Assembly (NCBI GenBank): GCA_963921825.1
Contig: OY997588.1
Span: forward strand, 125,457,203-125,521,202
DNA: 64,000 nt
Direction of reading: 5' to 3'
Origin: Erodium maritimum
Taxonomy: Eukaryota; Streptophyta; Magnoliopsida; Geraniales; Geraniaceae
The notes under the pieces are model-generated. The model did no database searches and was not told the origin of the DNA. It saw only the letters and a program-made list of their open reading frames with translations. Both the position numbers and the translations under genes were made by a program. This document shows, one piece after another, positions 13,371 through 25,825 of the stretch. Every line of letters begins with the position of its first letter. The stretch's first letter is position 1.

Positions 13371-14637
13371 CGGACCACTCGGAGGTTTATGTTAATAGCT
13401 TACCACCTAGTTTGACATCGGAGCAGATACGAAACATAATGGGGTCTTTTGGCGAAGTGGTTACTGCTTCGGTAGGGAAGAAGACGAACAGAAGGGGACT
13501 TCGTTTTGGTTTTGTAAAATTCACAACCATTGATTCTGCTCTTCGGACGATTGAAACACTCAACGGGTTTATTTACAATGGACACAAACTTGCTGTAGCC
13601 ATGGCTCGTACTGGTAGAAACAAATTGCAGTTAACAACTGCGATTCCGAGCTCCCCTGTTCCGAGGTCGGAGAAATAGAGTCTGTTCACTTCAGCAGGAA
13701 CGAACGGCTCGGAGCCATTGCCAAAGGCTCTGAACCTGCAGCTCAGGCGAGAATCGAATATGGAGCAAGCGGAGACATCGCAGGACAACGTCTCCGATCA
13801 CCGATGGGAAGTTTTACATCCGCATATCGCGGCTTTTTTTGAGTGCGATTCTTGCGTTTCAGATACGATTTGCGATCCACCTGTGGAGCCGAAGATCGTG
13901 GGAGATTCAAATTCAGAAACTTTGGATACAGACGCGATTTGCAGGGATTCAGACTCGGATACTATGGCTCGTGCGTTGCGCGTTGAAGAGGACAAACGAG
14001 TAAGCACAGCTGGGCTTGTGTTTGCTGCTGTTTCTGGGCCCTTGAAACAGGCCTTCGGGCCTGAGGCTATTGGGCCTGAGCCTATTGGGTCTGATGTGCG
14101 ACCTAGGCCTACTCAAGCAATATTTGTTCGCCCTCTTGCATCATGTTCTGATTTGATGAAGAATTCTCTCCTCAAGTCGGACTCTCGGGGTTCACCGACT
14201 ACCTCCCTTAATCCGCTGTCACGTTTCGACCAAGACTTTCCAGTGTGGTTGCCTGAAACGATACAAAAGGTTAAAGGGAAAAGAAAAAAGAAACCCCAAC
14301 AACCTTTTCGAGTGACGACTCGTTCACTTTGCATGAGTGAAAATGAGAAGCTTGAGGCTCAGCGTAAAAACGAGGCTTGGAGACATTTTGTTGCTACAGG
14401 GACTATGCTGCAGATAAAGTTCAAGGACGAAGTTCCTCCTTCTATCGATTAGCATTTCTTTGTAATTGACTGTTGATCCCCGATTTTCGTTTGTTTTTTC
14501 GTTTTTTAGGAAGATTCTCTTACTGGTGTAGTAGAGTCTCTTTTGCAAGTATTTGGGATAGTTTTTTTGCGGTCCTCGGGCTTTGTAATTCTCTTTATTT
14601 CAAAGTCTATCAATAAATCATCACTTATAAATAAAAA
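13371..14637 (+). mobile_element. non-LTR retroposon carrying an RRM open reading frame
   Basis: Bounded by a perfect 18-bp direct repeat (13353-13370 and 14638-14655) and ending in AATAAAAAAA, the hallmark of target-primed reverse transcription. The 5' end falls inside the reading frame, so the copy is 5'-truncated. The 3' part (14453-14637) is an untranslated tail. No reverse transcriptase is present. It is either an internally deleted LINE that keeps ORF1, or a retrocopy of a cellular RNA-binding-protein mRNA. Confidence 0.85.
13373..14452 (+). pseudogene. RRM-domain protein (retroposon ORF1 or retrocopy), one in-frame stop
   Basis: One frame runs from 13373 to the TAG-ended stop at 14450-14452, with a single internal TAG at 13676-13678. 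The first about 90 codons are a clear RNA recognition motif: RNP2-like EVYVNSLPPSLTSEQIRNIM at the start, and RNP1-like GLRFGFVKF with a C-terminal ALRTIETLNGFIYNGHKLAV. The part after the stop (13718-14452) is acidic and Ser/Pro-rich, then basic near the end (KVKGKRKKKPQQP). It finishes KFKDEVPPSID. There is no start codon before the RRM because the copy is truncated. The domain is clear; its source is not. Confidence 0.75.
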
Positions 14638-14655
14638 AACATTCAACAATCGAGC

Positions 14656-15250
14656 GATGAGAATTGCTAAAAGGACTACGGATTATGCAATTCGGTTTAA
14701 ATCTAATCTCTACTACAATTAGGTTAACACGAGCGTGATAGCTATAGGATTACAACCCCCAAAGCTAGAAAAGTTCACGAATCTTAATGCTTTATGTCTC
14801 TCTACACCTAGATTAGGAATAACTGGGCGGTTAGATTATAACAAGGTCTTAATTCGATCGTGAGATGTTTAGAACTAGTTGAGAGAACTTCCGTTGCCTT
14901 TAAACTAACATTGTCTGCACATGTAAACATAAATCTCTGCGAATGACTAGTTATATTGTAAACCTGTTAAAGTCCTAGATCGCCTCTTCTTCTGAATTTC
15001 ACAACACCTGCTATTTTTGCCTCGTACTTGATTTACATCTATCTTACCTTAGATCTTAAACTGTTATTTACGTTTTTAAAACCAAAATCAATCTTTTCAG
15101 AAATAGCTTAAGTAACGGATTATAAATCAAGTGAATGTTTTATTGCTCCTTTGGGTACGATAACCGGACTTGAACTGAAATACTATTTGACGTTTGGTGC
15201 ACTTGCCGAGCCCTTTTTGTGAGTTAATTCTTAGGGTGTCAAGGCTAGTT
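14656..15250 (+). mobile_element. LTR-retrotransposon-like leader, right part (uncertain)
   Basis: Non-coding continuation of 12400-13352 after the retroposon. It contains the GGTGCACTTGCCGAG stretch at about 15198-15212 and no ORF. See the left part for the reasoning. Confidence 0.35.
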
Positions 15251-15463
15251 AGTAGTTCACCACTACAAAGCTAGCTTAACAACTGGTCTTAAGTTGGAGA
15301 GAGAAACGAAATAATACAACTTAAGCCTACCTGTTTAGCTTAACTAGTGGTTTACTACTGCATATTCTTTTATACTCGTTAATTATTAAAAAAAAATTAG
15401 TGGTGTATATATAATGATGGAGCCAATTTTTACAGCAAGTTTAAGGCGACAACAATTTCTTTT

Positions 15464-15940
15464 TTAAAACAAGGGTAAACTACAAATACCTACCCCAAAC
15501 TTGTAGCGTTTAACTGATACCTACCATAAAGTTTTTTTTGTAACTGATACCTACTCAGGTGTTTAGTTATTTACTGATAGCCCAAGCAGACAGCTAAAAT
15601 GACGAAAATGCCCTCAATGATTTTTTAAATAATTTTTTTAAAAATACAACTGAAGTGATTTTTTAAATAAAAAACTGAAGTGATTTAATAAGTACATATA
15701 TATACCTAACAAAAGTGATTTTTTAAATATTTTTTTAAAATAATTACTGAAATGTAGTTGAGGGTATTTTCGTCATTTTAGCTAAACATCTGAGTAGGTA
15801 TCGGTTAAAAAAAACTTTATGGTAGGTATCAGTTAAATAATTAAACATCTGAGTAGGTATTAGTTAAAAAAACTGTAGGGTAGATATCAGTTAAACGCTA
15901 CAAGTTTGGGGTAGGTATTTGTAGTTTACCCTTAAAACAA
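15464..15940. mobile_element. Mutator-type MITE, copy 1 (element 15473-15931)
   Basis: Long inverted arms: GGGTAAACTACAAATACC at the left and its complement at the right end, continuing inward for over 100 bases with internal ACTGATACCTAC-like repeats. The 9-bp target duplication TTAAAACAA is perfect (15464-15472 and 15932-15940). The 459-bp element is non-coding. A relative with the same ends lies at 55681-56104. Confidence 0.9.
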
Positions 15941-16536
15941 TAAATGACGTGTTTAAGAAAATGTGCTTAATTTAAATTTTGGAAATGGTTTTGACCCAGT
16001 CTTAAATGAGGCAATAATAATAATTGAATTAACAGTTAATTTTGATTATGCCTATGATTAAGGGGAGGAAATCGTGTGATTTGTCTCGTTAATGTTTTTC
16101 TTTTTTGTCCTTCCCGAGAGCCTTTGTATTCCTCATTTATCGAACTTGAAAAATACAACCCAAAGTATGATATTTCTTATCTTGTAAGGTTTCTCTCTTC
16201 CTCGTCTGGTGACTTCCACTTAACGATTTTCATTTAGTTAACAAAGTTGTTGTATCTGGGGAGACCTCTGCCTATACAAGGCAATAAAATGTCTTAAGGA
16301 AACCAAATGACTAGGTCTCGACTAAGCTCTTCCATTATTCCCGATTTTCTTACACTAAGTTGATTCGATAACATTATTATATTTCGATTTCAACTTCATT
16401 TACTTGCATCTGATTTCTCGTTTATACATTAACCATCTAACAATCTTAAGACGTTTCATCTGTATTGCAAGAAGCACCTAGACAATGACACATAAGATTT
16501 AGTGATGTCATATTGGCTAATGTGTATAAGATAAAC

Positions 16537-16780
16537 GAGCGTGCCAAGTACGTGTACGTTAAAACGAAAAACGAATGATACATTATTGTATGTTTGTACG
16601 TGAATGACATACTCATCATAAAGAGTAATGATATGATGATAAAAATGACCAAAGAACGGTTAAACTATAAGTTTAACATGAAATATATGGGAGTAGTTTA
16701 TATGATTTTGGGCATCCAAATGAAATGTATATCAGACATTGTCATCTTAATTCAGTCACATTATGTAGACAAAATACCGA
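16537..16780 (+). pseudogene. Ty1/copia reverse-transcriptase fragment
   Basis: One frame reads KYVYVKTKNE*YIIV, then CLYVNDILIIKSND and NYKFNMKYMGVVYMILGIQM, then ISDIVILIQSHYVDKI. This is the palm region of copia reverse transcriptase, with the YVDD box changed to YVND and one stop. Only about 80 codons remain, with no LTRs nearby. Confidence 0.8.
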
Positions 16781-16799
16781 GTAGTTCAGTAAGAAGGGT

Positions 16800-17145
16800 A
16801 ATAACTATGTCCAGATAGGCACTATTGGCCTTGTAATCATGTCGCCACATTGTTGGATATCGGCCGCACCATTGTCTGGTCATTACCGCCTCTACCCATA
16901 GTCCTCTTGGAGGAGCATCTAATCTTCCGGAAACTCTTAACTATCGCCAAATCCACCAGACCACCAGGAAAAAGTTCTCAAAGCTATGACCTGCAACCCC
17001 CTAATCACTTTAAGATCCTCCCCCACAAGGAAACAAGCTATCGCGCCCCAAACACGATTTTAGCCTAACTGCACGTAACTACAAACTTCAGAGGAGACGG
17101 AACATAATTCCTGTCATATTTTGTGTTATCAAACATTTGTTACTA
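16800..17145. other. spacer, no gene seen
   Basis: A 72-codon ORF at 16850-17068 has no recognisable content. It may be a further retroelement scrap. Confidence 0.3.
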
Positions 17146-17572
17146 TGGATAATTTCATCTCACTACCATACAACTATGGGATTCCAAAATTACTACCTTA
17201 AGCTTATTTTGTTCTTTTGGCTATCTTGGAGTTTCAAAATTTTCAAGTTCGTATTTTTCGTCCATTTTTAGACAGAAAATGTTCATATGCATTACACATG
17301 ACCCTAACTTTTTTAAATGTCCATAACACCCATAGAGGTTCAAAATCTTCTTCTTCTTCTTCTTCTTCTTCTTCTTCTTCTTCTTCTTCTTCTTCTTCTT
17401 CTTCTTCTTCTTCTCCTCCTCCTCCTCTGAGGGGTATTATGGACTTTTGTTTACGTGTTTTGACAGAAAAGTTAACGCCAGGTAATAAATTGAGACACAA
17501 AAAACTCCACGGTAGTGAGAAGAAATAAAGTTTGGAATCCTATAATTGCAAGGTAGTGAAATGAAATTATCC
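17146..17572. mobile_element. TIR element with an internal (TTC)n/(TCC)n array
   Basis: The left end GGATAATTTCATCTCACTAC, followed by GGGATTCCAAAA, is mirrored by the right end ..TTGGAATCC..GTAGTGAAATGAAATTATCC. The flanks TTGTTACTA and TTGTCAATA agree at 7 of 9 positions. The inside holds a pyrimidine microsatellite and no gene. Confidence 0.6.
17347..17427 (+). repeat. (TTC)n then (TCC)n microsatellite
   Basis: About 22 TTC units run into about 5 TCC units, seen directly. The poly-Ser and poly-Glu ORFs here are repeat artefacts. Confidence 0.95.
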
Positions 17573-17582
17573 TTGTCAATAT

Positions 17583-18460
17583 GAATTATATGTAAAATGA
17601 CTACTATTTTTTGTTGTATTTTTCATACTTATACTCATTATATTTATAAGTTTTGGGGATAATATAAAAAACTACTTTGAATTATATGTATTTTTCAAAT
17701 AGTTACACTGTACTTTAAAAATGCTCATGGAGGTACCCTAACTTTTCCAGAGTATCATAATGGTAACATGCGAATAACATGGCCCTATTTTTTTTCTTCA
17801 AAAATTGCCCTTTATACCTTTTAAACACCAATCCTTGTCTGTGCCTGTCGTATTACCCTTCTCTCCCTACTTCTCCAATCCCATCAATAACGTCTTTGTA
17901 AGAGCTACTCTCGAAGGAAGGATTCGAGAAACCCCATAACAAGAAATTGATCAAACCCAGAGACAAGCTCGCGTCGGACGACTCCACAACACTCATAATC
18001 CACGTCTACGTTGGTTGGAAGAGTAGGAAGAGCACCAGTGTCTCTTGAAATATTCGAAGAAGATCAGGTCTTATTCGGAAAGAGTGGATTCAATTCCTCA
18101 GTCTATGGCGGTGATAAGAGGAGGTGAGAAGCAAACATGCATATATTTTTATCCTTTTCTCACCGGATCTGGTATTTACTCGCCAAATTTTAGTTCTCGT
18201 TGTAGCAAGCGACGCATAGACAGTGGTTGAGTTTTCTGGGTTCATCAATTTCTCTTCGAAATCGCTACTTTCGGAGGTAAAGATTCAAAACCCACAAATG
18301 GAATGATGGTGCTCTCAAGATGTTTTTTCTCTTAGTTTTAAGCTCTTGTCAGTGCGTTGTTGTCTAAATTAGAGTGATTGATCCAAAAAATTCAACCTGA
18401 TTGTTGAACCATATGTTGGGTGAGAATATTTGGGCAATCCTGGGTCCAATTACGGAAGAG
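17583..18460. other. spacer, no gene recognised
   Basis: AT-rich, with short ORFs of no recognisable content. Part of 17640-17830 resembles decayed MITE sequence. Confidence 0.3.
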
Positions 18461-18465
18461 CTGAA

Positions 18466-19163
18466 AAAGGTGTGAATAAAAACCTGGATCCGGAAAAATA
18501 CCTATACCTTGACCTGTCTGAACCGGAAATTAACCGATCCGGATGAAAACAGAAAAAATCCAATCATGATCATCCGGGTCTACATATCCTGACATGGTGG
18601 TAACCGGACAAAACCCAAACTAGATCCATTATAGTACGATACTATAATATGAAACCACAGTGGTTACTTGACCCATGTAATGTAAATACGTGTTTAAATG
18701 ATGTATAACAATTGTCTTATCTTATCACTTTCATACTATTTTTTTCTCTTAAAAGAACCAACTGTTCGAAGACATCACTAATGAAAATAAGTAAATGACA
18801 TAAAATATAAATTATGCATTCAAACTAATATTTCGTTTATATGAACAACTAAATGTGGTCCACATTTTTCACATTTGGGAGCTATATTAACAAATAATAT
18901 AATATATAAACACAAATTGTGAACAAAAGTTAATTGTTTGAGCGATTGAGTCAAGTAAATAGTTTTTTTTTAAAAAACTTAAAACTTGTTAAGATCAGGT
19001 TAAAATCCGGAATCTATCCGGTCCGTACCCGGAAGGCCATAAACCCAATTTTTTTTAGTTAATTCGGACAAGGTCAGGACATAAAAATTATAAACCTAAA
19101 TGATTCGATATGGGGATTGAAATGGACAACAATCCAGATACCTGGATCGTCTACACCCCTAGA
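18466..19163. mobile_element. hAT-like non-autonomous element (relic)
   Basis: The left end AAGGTGTGAATAAAAACCTGG and the right end CCAGATACCTGG..CTACACCCCT are imperfect inverted repeats of the hAT AGGGGTG type. The inside is non-coding, with repeated ACCGGA/GGATCC-like words. The target duplication is unclear. Confidence 0.4.
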
Positions 19164-19169
19164 AAAAGG

Positions 19170-20694
19170 GACTCAAGGTTAGACCAATGACACTAAGGTT
19201 TAAGGTCCTTGCAATGGATCTTAAATTCCTCTGAATCAAATGTTTTTTTGTCAAAGAATTGTTGAAAATGAAAATTATAATTTGAATTAAATTCAGACAG
19301 AGAACTTATTAATAAAAATTAACAAAATCAAAATTATTTATTAATTTTAAAATTAATTAGAATTAAAAATAGAATTAATTAAAATAAATCAGATAAAATA
19401 ACACTTTCAAATAAAATAATTAATAAAAATAAAGGAAAATAAGTATATTAAATAGTTACTATATATAAAATAAAGAATTATTGAAAATAAATAATAGTAT
19501 TAATGGTATATTTTGAAAATATGAAGATCAACGATTAGTTTGACATTTTATAAGTTTTAGGTTTTGAAGATTTAATGACGTTTTAAAAATTTGATGGTTG
19601 GTAAATGATGTTTAAAACCTTTTATATTTATTTAGAATGGAAAATTAAAGTCAATGGGTAAACTGATGTACTAAGAACTTAGGGTACTTCAATGAACAAT
19701 TTCAAAGATAAATATAACTATTTGAAAAACGCTTTTAATTAAGAATAGTTTTTGATACTATCAGCAAGTTTTCCATTTGATGAAAATTTGATTTTCCATC
19801 CAATCACGTATAATTATGTAAAGATGCATCAAGCTTGTTATATATGTGCCCCAATCTTGATACAATTGAGCAAAATATATCATGCTTATAACAGGCTTAC
19901 AAATCATTACATCACAGTAATTCGAACAAGGCATACCAATCTCTCCGACAACAACAAAAACACACATTACAAATATGTTACTTACGAAACAATACATAAG
20001 CTCAAACTACGTTTAAAGGGCTTTTATGTAAAAGAATTAAGCTGAATTTTCCACAAACGGACACTTGGTTCCATATGATTGACTTGATCTACATCTAGTG
20101 TCTCAAAATCAAAACCCAAAGACTCCCTCCACCAAACCAGACTAAGAGCTTGTTCCCAAAGAGCATTGATACCCAACCTGCACTTCCACGCCCCAAAAAC
20201 AATAAATTGTATGTTAACCTCAATTCTGATTTTTTTTTAAACAGGAAAATTTGCAAAAAAGAAAAAAAAATTACATGAAGTATTCACTTTTTACAAATTG
20301 TAGCCCTCTTTTTTGATAATTGCAAAGTGCCCTGAACTTGCATTGTTTTATATATATTGTGTAAATTTGTTTCAAGTTGACAATTTTTCCATTGGGCAAA
20401 ATAACAAGTAAAAATAATTAGAATTTTCAACTCCCTTGGTCACCTTCCTCTTTGGACGTAGAAGAAAATTCTGAATTTCTGTTTTCTAGTTGTTATTTTT
20501 TAAAAGGGGGAATCGTCATTTTAAATCAAATTTACATGTTGCAACAAAAAGTTCAGTTAAAGACTTTTTTTTTTACAATTATCGAAGATATTTTGGGCTG
20601 CTATTTGTAAAAAAGTTCATATCTCAAGGTACTTTTTGAAATTATCCCCAAAAAATACTTTGTATGTTAACTTCAATAGTCATGAGCCTGTACC
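19170..20694. other. AT-rich spacer and 3' flank of the GNOM-type gene
   Basis: 19300-19500 is very AT-rich with TTAATT/AAAATA words. No ORF is convincing. The right end should hold the 3' untranslated region of the minus-strand gene that ends at 20695. Confidence 0.4.
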
Positions 20695-23600
20695 TTACGA
20701 GGCCACTGGTTCATTTGCAGCTGTCCCTTCAGCCACCAAGTTTCCACTTATTTCACCTTGCTCATGCTGGGACTGTTCTGTATCTCGATCGCCAAACACC
20801 TCAGCCTGCAGCGATGGAACGATGCTATCCACATGTGCCCATGCTTTTTCCCAGAATGTATCTCCATCTAGAGCATTCCTTCGGACTCCTATTGCTTTCA
20901 TCACAAGCAAGGTGTTCTTCAAGAGCTCGGGCATCATCTCCTGCAGCTTCTCACTTTTCCTCCCTCTTACTTTAGCCTTCATATAATCTTCCATTCGGCT
21001 CACAACGCCTAACCACAGCTTGCCAAAGGCTTTTGACTGAGAGAGGTCAGGTAGCAACTGCAAGAACACTTTCAACATGATCTTCAAGGCGAGGATTAGA
21101 GTTGCTTCCATGTTCCGGTAATCCTTCTGGGAGTGCCCCTGAGCAATCCCGATCAAATCATCGAGCATTGTGAAGATTACCTGATCAAAAAACTGGTACC
21201 ATAAATCAATATGGAGTTGAATTTCTTCCACTCCTGTGAAACACCTTTGTAATGTTAGAAGGGCGTTGTATCTGACTTCTTCTCTTTGGTCCAAACAGAC
21301 TTTTCTCACTCCCTGTACAAGCCTCAGCCACATCTGTCCAATGTCTTGAGACATTTTTGCAGCTTCCTCTGACTGCATTGTTTCCTTAGCCTCGTGGATC
21401 CACCTCACTAAACAATCAACAGACCCTGCCATAAGATCCAGTGCCTGAAGAGACCGCTCTGCCTGTCCAATACGGGACTCGGCAAACTGCCTCGCTGCAT
21501 CAATGGAAAGAGAGTAGTTGGCTGGGAGCAAGTGGGCTCCATCAGACATGATGAAGGATAAGACATTGAATCCGGCTTCAGAAGCTTCTGGATGCCGAGC
21601 TGTGATGGAGAGTAGGGTTATAATGGTGCGCCACCCCATTTGGGATCTGATGTGAGTGGCATTAGCCTTCACAAGGCGACCCACTTCCTGTGTGATTTGT
21701 TCACAGTATGCATCAGCAACCTGGGCATCAAGCTTCAACACAAGCTGCAGTGATGACAAAAGATCATCAGCCAGGTTTTCTTTATAGGGAAGCAACCTGT
21801 GACAGATTCGCAGCAGTCCAAAAACAGCCTTTTCGATCAATGCACAAGGCATCACAATTGACTGAACAATATTGGCTATATGATCATAAACACTTGGCCA
21901 AAGAAGCACAATCCTGTCCCGGTTGTTCAAGGTAATTGCAATCAGCAACCCCAAACAGAAAACTGCTGTATCTTCATCATCAGGAGAGATATTTCCTTTA
22001 TGAGATTTACCTGTAGCCCGGATGAGTGCTCTTGCAAGATGCAATAGAGAGTCAGCTTGTAGAAACTTACTTTCAGCAATTATGCTGTCAATATGACACT
22101 TCTGAATTGTCTCTACGCACCGTTGATGAGCAGCAAGTTGTTCTTCACTAGGTTGGAATATTGGCTGCTCCATATCAAGAGATAACAGCTGGCTGAACCT
22201 GCCCATCAATCCAGAGGATCTCCTACCTATGGATAGTTTAGGAGCTGCTGATGAAGACGTTGTAACAGGCTTCCCGTACCCAGGGTCAGAAGCAAGCTCT
22301 GATCCATCAGCTGCATCGCTGGTCACGGATGCTGGAAGAAGACCAAGTTTGTGCAATCTCAAGACACAATCCAAAATATTTCTCCAGCCTGCACGGATGA
22401 AATCACCATATGTATTTGCAACAGTGAATACAGACACTGTAGCCATTTGTGCTTTTGTGTCATCACCAAGAGCTATTATAGGTTCCTCTATGGATGATAG
22501 ATTCAAGAGGCCCGTGAATTTACAAAGAGACACGACTAAATCATCCAGTACATCTTCAAGATGATAGTATGCCGAAATCTTTGCAACAGCTAAGAATCCA
22601 TCAAGACATGTCTGGTAAACGTCCTCGTATTCAGCATGATCAAATACCACAGAAATAGCAGCGATAGTTGGGCCTGATATTATAGCAAACATATCATGGT
22701 CAAGGTAGGCTTTCGAATCAGATACAATGTATGGAGCAGCTCTCTTGGATTTGTGCATCAGATCAATCCACCGGCTTGGCGTCATTTCAGGAAAGCCAGC
22801 ACCTTGTTCTGGGGTTGTGCGGATCTCATTCTTGCAAATTGCGTGATAGAGCTCAGATAAAAATTCTCGAGGTAGGTCACTGCCCCCATTTATGTGCCTA
22901 TTATTTCTGATAAAATCGTCTTCCGTCATTTTCTTCTTTACTTGCACATTATGCTGATCTGTATTCAACATTATAATTGAATAGGATAACAAGAGTGCTG
23001 CATCCTTGTTAGCTAAAATATGTGGTGACTGTTCATAGTATCTCTCAGAAAATGCCTCAAGCACCCTCTGGATCTTTTGTGATTCTCCAGGCAGGCGGAA
23101 AGTTTCCAAGAACAACCTCAGTGCGGTATCTAAGGTCATGCCATTGAAATCGAAGGTCCAAGCAAATTCATGAAGAACCTGAATGCAAAACTCGTCATGA
23201 TTTCCCAGAAAATCTCCAACAAGATTCTTATCTAACCCAGCAGTAAACCTGAAGAAGAAAGCCACACTTTGGGGGTCAAGTTTGGCAGGTAAGAGATGTG
23301 TTCCCTGAAGAAACTCTAGCCCTTTCTTAGGGTCGCGATTAAAATGATCCACTCCCATCATCAACCTTCTTTTTATGTACTTCTTCTGGCGGACAAATGG
23401 AACCCAGTGATTAGGATCACTGTAGTTGTCACACTTCGCTGTCCAGAATGGGGTATACTCCACAAGATCCCCAGGAGCCTGCTCTAAACTATGAGAGCCT
23501 CTTTCCATCCTCTCAGCCATTCCTTCAATAATAGCAATCAGGCCATCCAAAGCAAGAATATGCATTGAAGATAAAGGGCTGTTCACTGGAAATGCACTCT

Positions 23601-25705
23601 TAGACAACAAATTGGTCAGTTCTTCAAACACATTGCTGCAAGTTATGTCACAATCCAAATTAGCATATATCTCCACCATAAATGTCTTTTGCCTGCAGAA
23701 GTCAACAAGCGCTTCCATGGCAACTTCCTGCTGCAAGTGCGAGGCCCCAAAACGGCTTTGTGCGAGCCTCAAAATTACACAGGAAAAGAAAGCCTCAAAA
23801 TGTAATTTCAATTCCGTACGCAGATGGTGATACAGATTGAGTACAATGCTACATGCCATTGAAAGAATAAGTGGACTACTCGACAAGCCAAATTGAATCA
23901 AGTTATGGAACAGTTCATCCCGAACCAAACTTAATAACCTCGGATGATGGCAAATGGATGGACCAGCAAGTTCTATAGCAGAATTGATCAGACCCAATGC
24001 AAAAAGAGGCACGTCTTCCTCAAATGCCATGGTATTTAATCTAGGACCCATTTCTATATGCTCAACAGCATTTAACAATGAGCACAAGAAATTAAACACT
24101 TCCACCATGCAAGGGACCCCATATGGCTCCATCAGCACATTCATATCATATTGTGCATACTCCTTTCCACTACCAGCTCCAGTTGTATTTTCATCCATTA
24201 CAGTTGCCACCACGCCAATGGAAGGATTGGCGAGACTTGCAGGGGAGGACTGTCCATCATACTCTAAACTCCCATTGCCATTTTCCAACTGTTTACTTCC
24301 AAACGCGTGATCACTATCTAGACCAATCACCTGCACATGACAAGTGACAACCACAATATTACACTTAATAGGCCTGTAATATCACAAGGGTTCGAGATGA
24401 AAAACCAGTGCAGTTGTGCCTCAAAAAAGGCCCCCAAGAAAGGAGAAGAAAAGAACAAAATAATTAGTGTCATATACAGTGCATTGTTGCTAAAAACAAG
24501 GGAAATCTCGGTCTAAGTAGCCAATCCCAGGCTTAGATAGACACCCAATATAAAATTACTAATCAGGCTCACATTATAATATCTAAAACATAAGCTTTCT
24601 GTTGAAGTAACCTAAATTAAGTTGTTGGGTTGGCATAAGTTTAGCATGGTATTAGAGTCTACTTTGGTATTGGGTTTGTGATCCATTTGTGCTTTCTCCT
24701 TGTTCATATATTCTTAGTCCACATGAGAGACCACTTGTGTTGGTTGGCTTGCACGTGTGCAGAGTGTTGAAGTGTCTCACTATGGAAGTGTGAATTTAGA
24801 GACCACTCGATATGCTAGTTGGGCTCTCCACCTAATAGCTTAAGCTTTGGGACAATAATTTATTTTAGCCTTTTATTCAGTACCGATTATTACCTTGCAC
24901 ATCAGAGTAATAAATTATCTAACCTCATATACTGCAAATCAAAGAAGAGGGATAGAATATTTTTTCATACCTCACGTTCAACAGTAGTACTATCTCCATT
25001 AACTGTCCCATGTTTTGTGTTTTCAACATCTGGTAGGCGTAAGAAAATACACCTAACTAGTTCATGCATTGACTGCCGAGCTATCCGCTGTAACAACTCA
25101 CCTTTAGTACCTGCTTGGTGAACTATACGGAAACAAGTGTTCACTATGTTGCAAACATCCTGATTGCTCAATGTCACTGATGCTTTACTTTTGATACAAG
25201 CTAAAAGAACCTGAAGTATTTTCATCAGAACCACTTCTTCTGAAGCAGGATCGGTGACCTCGAACCGACAGCTAGTTACTCCATCAACAACCAAGTGCAT
25301 TGCATCTTCAACATTAACTATATTCTTATCAATTACATCAAGATTCAAAATTTTGTACACGGATGACAAGGCAACACCAGTAATGGGAGCACCAGTTTCA
25401 TCTGATCGTATCACATCTAGAAATGGCTGGAGATATAAGACAGGATTAATGGCATTCCATGGATGCTTCCATCTAAAGATTTGCTTCCTCAATGCCTTAA
25501 AAGACTGAATCAAGGAGTGCTCTAGCTGATCATCACCTGACACGTAACTTCCCCACGTGACATTCCTCCTCATGACTGCCAATACTGCACCTATTTCTGT
25601 ATTTATCGTGCATGCCAAAATAGCTTTGTTAAAAGAGGTAGTGCCTGAGTCCTCAGATTCTTCTTCAATTCCCATGATTCCAGATTGAAGCTTTAGTCGT
25701 CCCAT
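20695..25705 (-). CDS. GNOM: ARF guanine-nucleotide exchange factor, GNOM/GBF type
   Basis: Activates ARF GTPases on endomembranes by GDP/GTP exchange; GNOM-type proteins control vesicle budding for endosomal recycling and Golgi traffic, and hence auxin carrier polarity. Two coding exons: 24971-25705 (245 codons) and 20695-24330 (1211 codons plus stop), giving 1456 residues against about 1451 in Arabidopsis GNOM. Order of domains: N-terminal DCB (1 to about 245), HUS, Sec7 at about 575-748 (FNRDPKKGLEFLQ to CKNEI), then HDS regions to the end. The catalytic glutamate is Glu661 in FRLPGESQK. In SYSIIMLNTDQHN the Met is residue 699, equivalent to Arabidopsis Met696, the residue behind brefeldin A sensitivity, so a sensitive protein is predicted. 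The coding intron is 24331-24970. A leader intron runs from 27434 down to 25826. All frames are open. Confidence 0.97.
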
Positions 25706-25825
25706 AAAATACTCTCTAAGGGACCCAAGGTCTATCTCAGTTAACAGAACTGCTATTAAGCCACACTATGTCTATAAGGCAGACAGACCTGACCAAAGCA
25801 TTGCTTTGGTATTGACTGATATGTC

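Noticed and set aside
17217-17528. Poly-Ser / poly-Glu protein frames
   Set aside because: Product of the TTC/TCC microsatellite in a TIR element.
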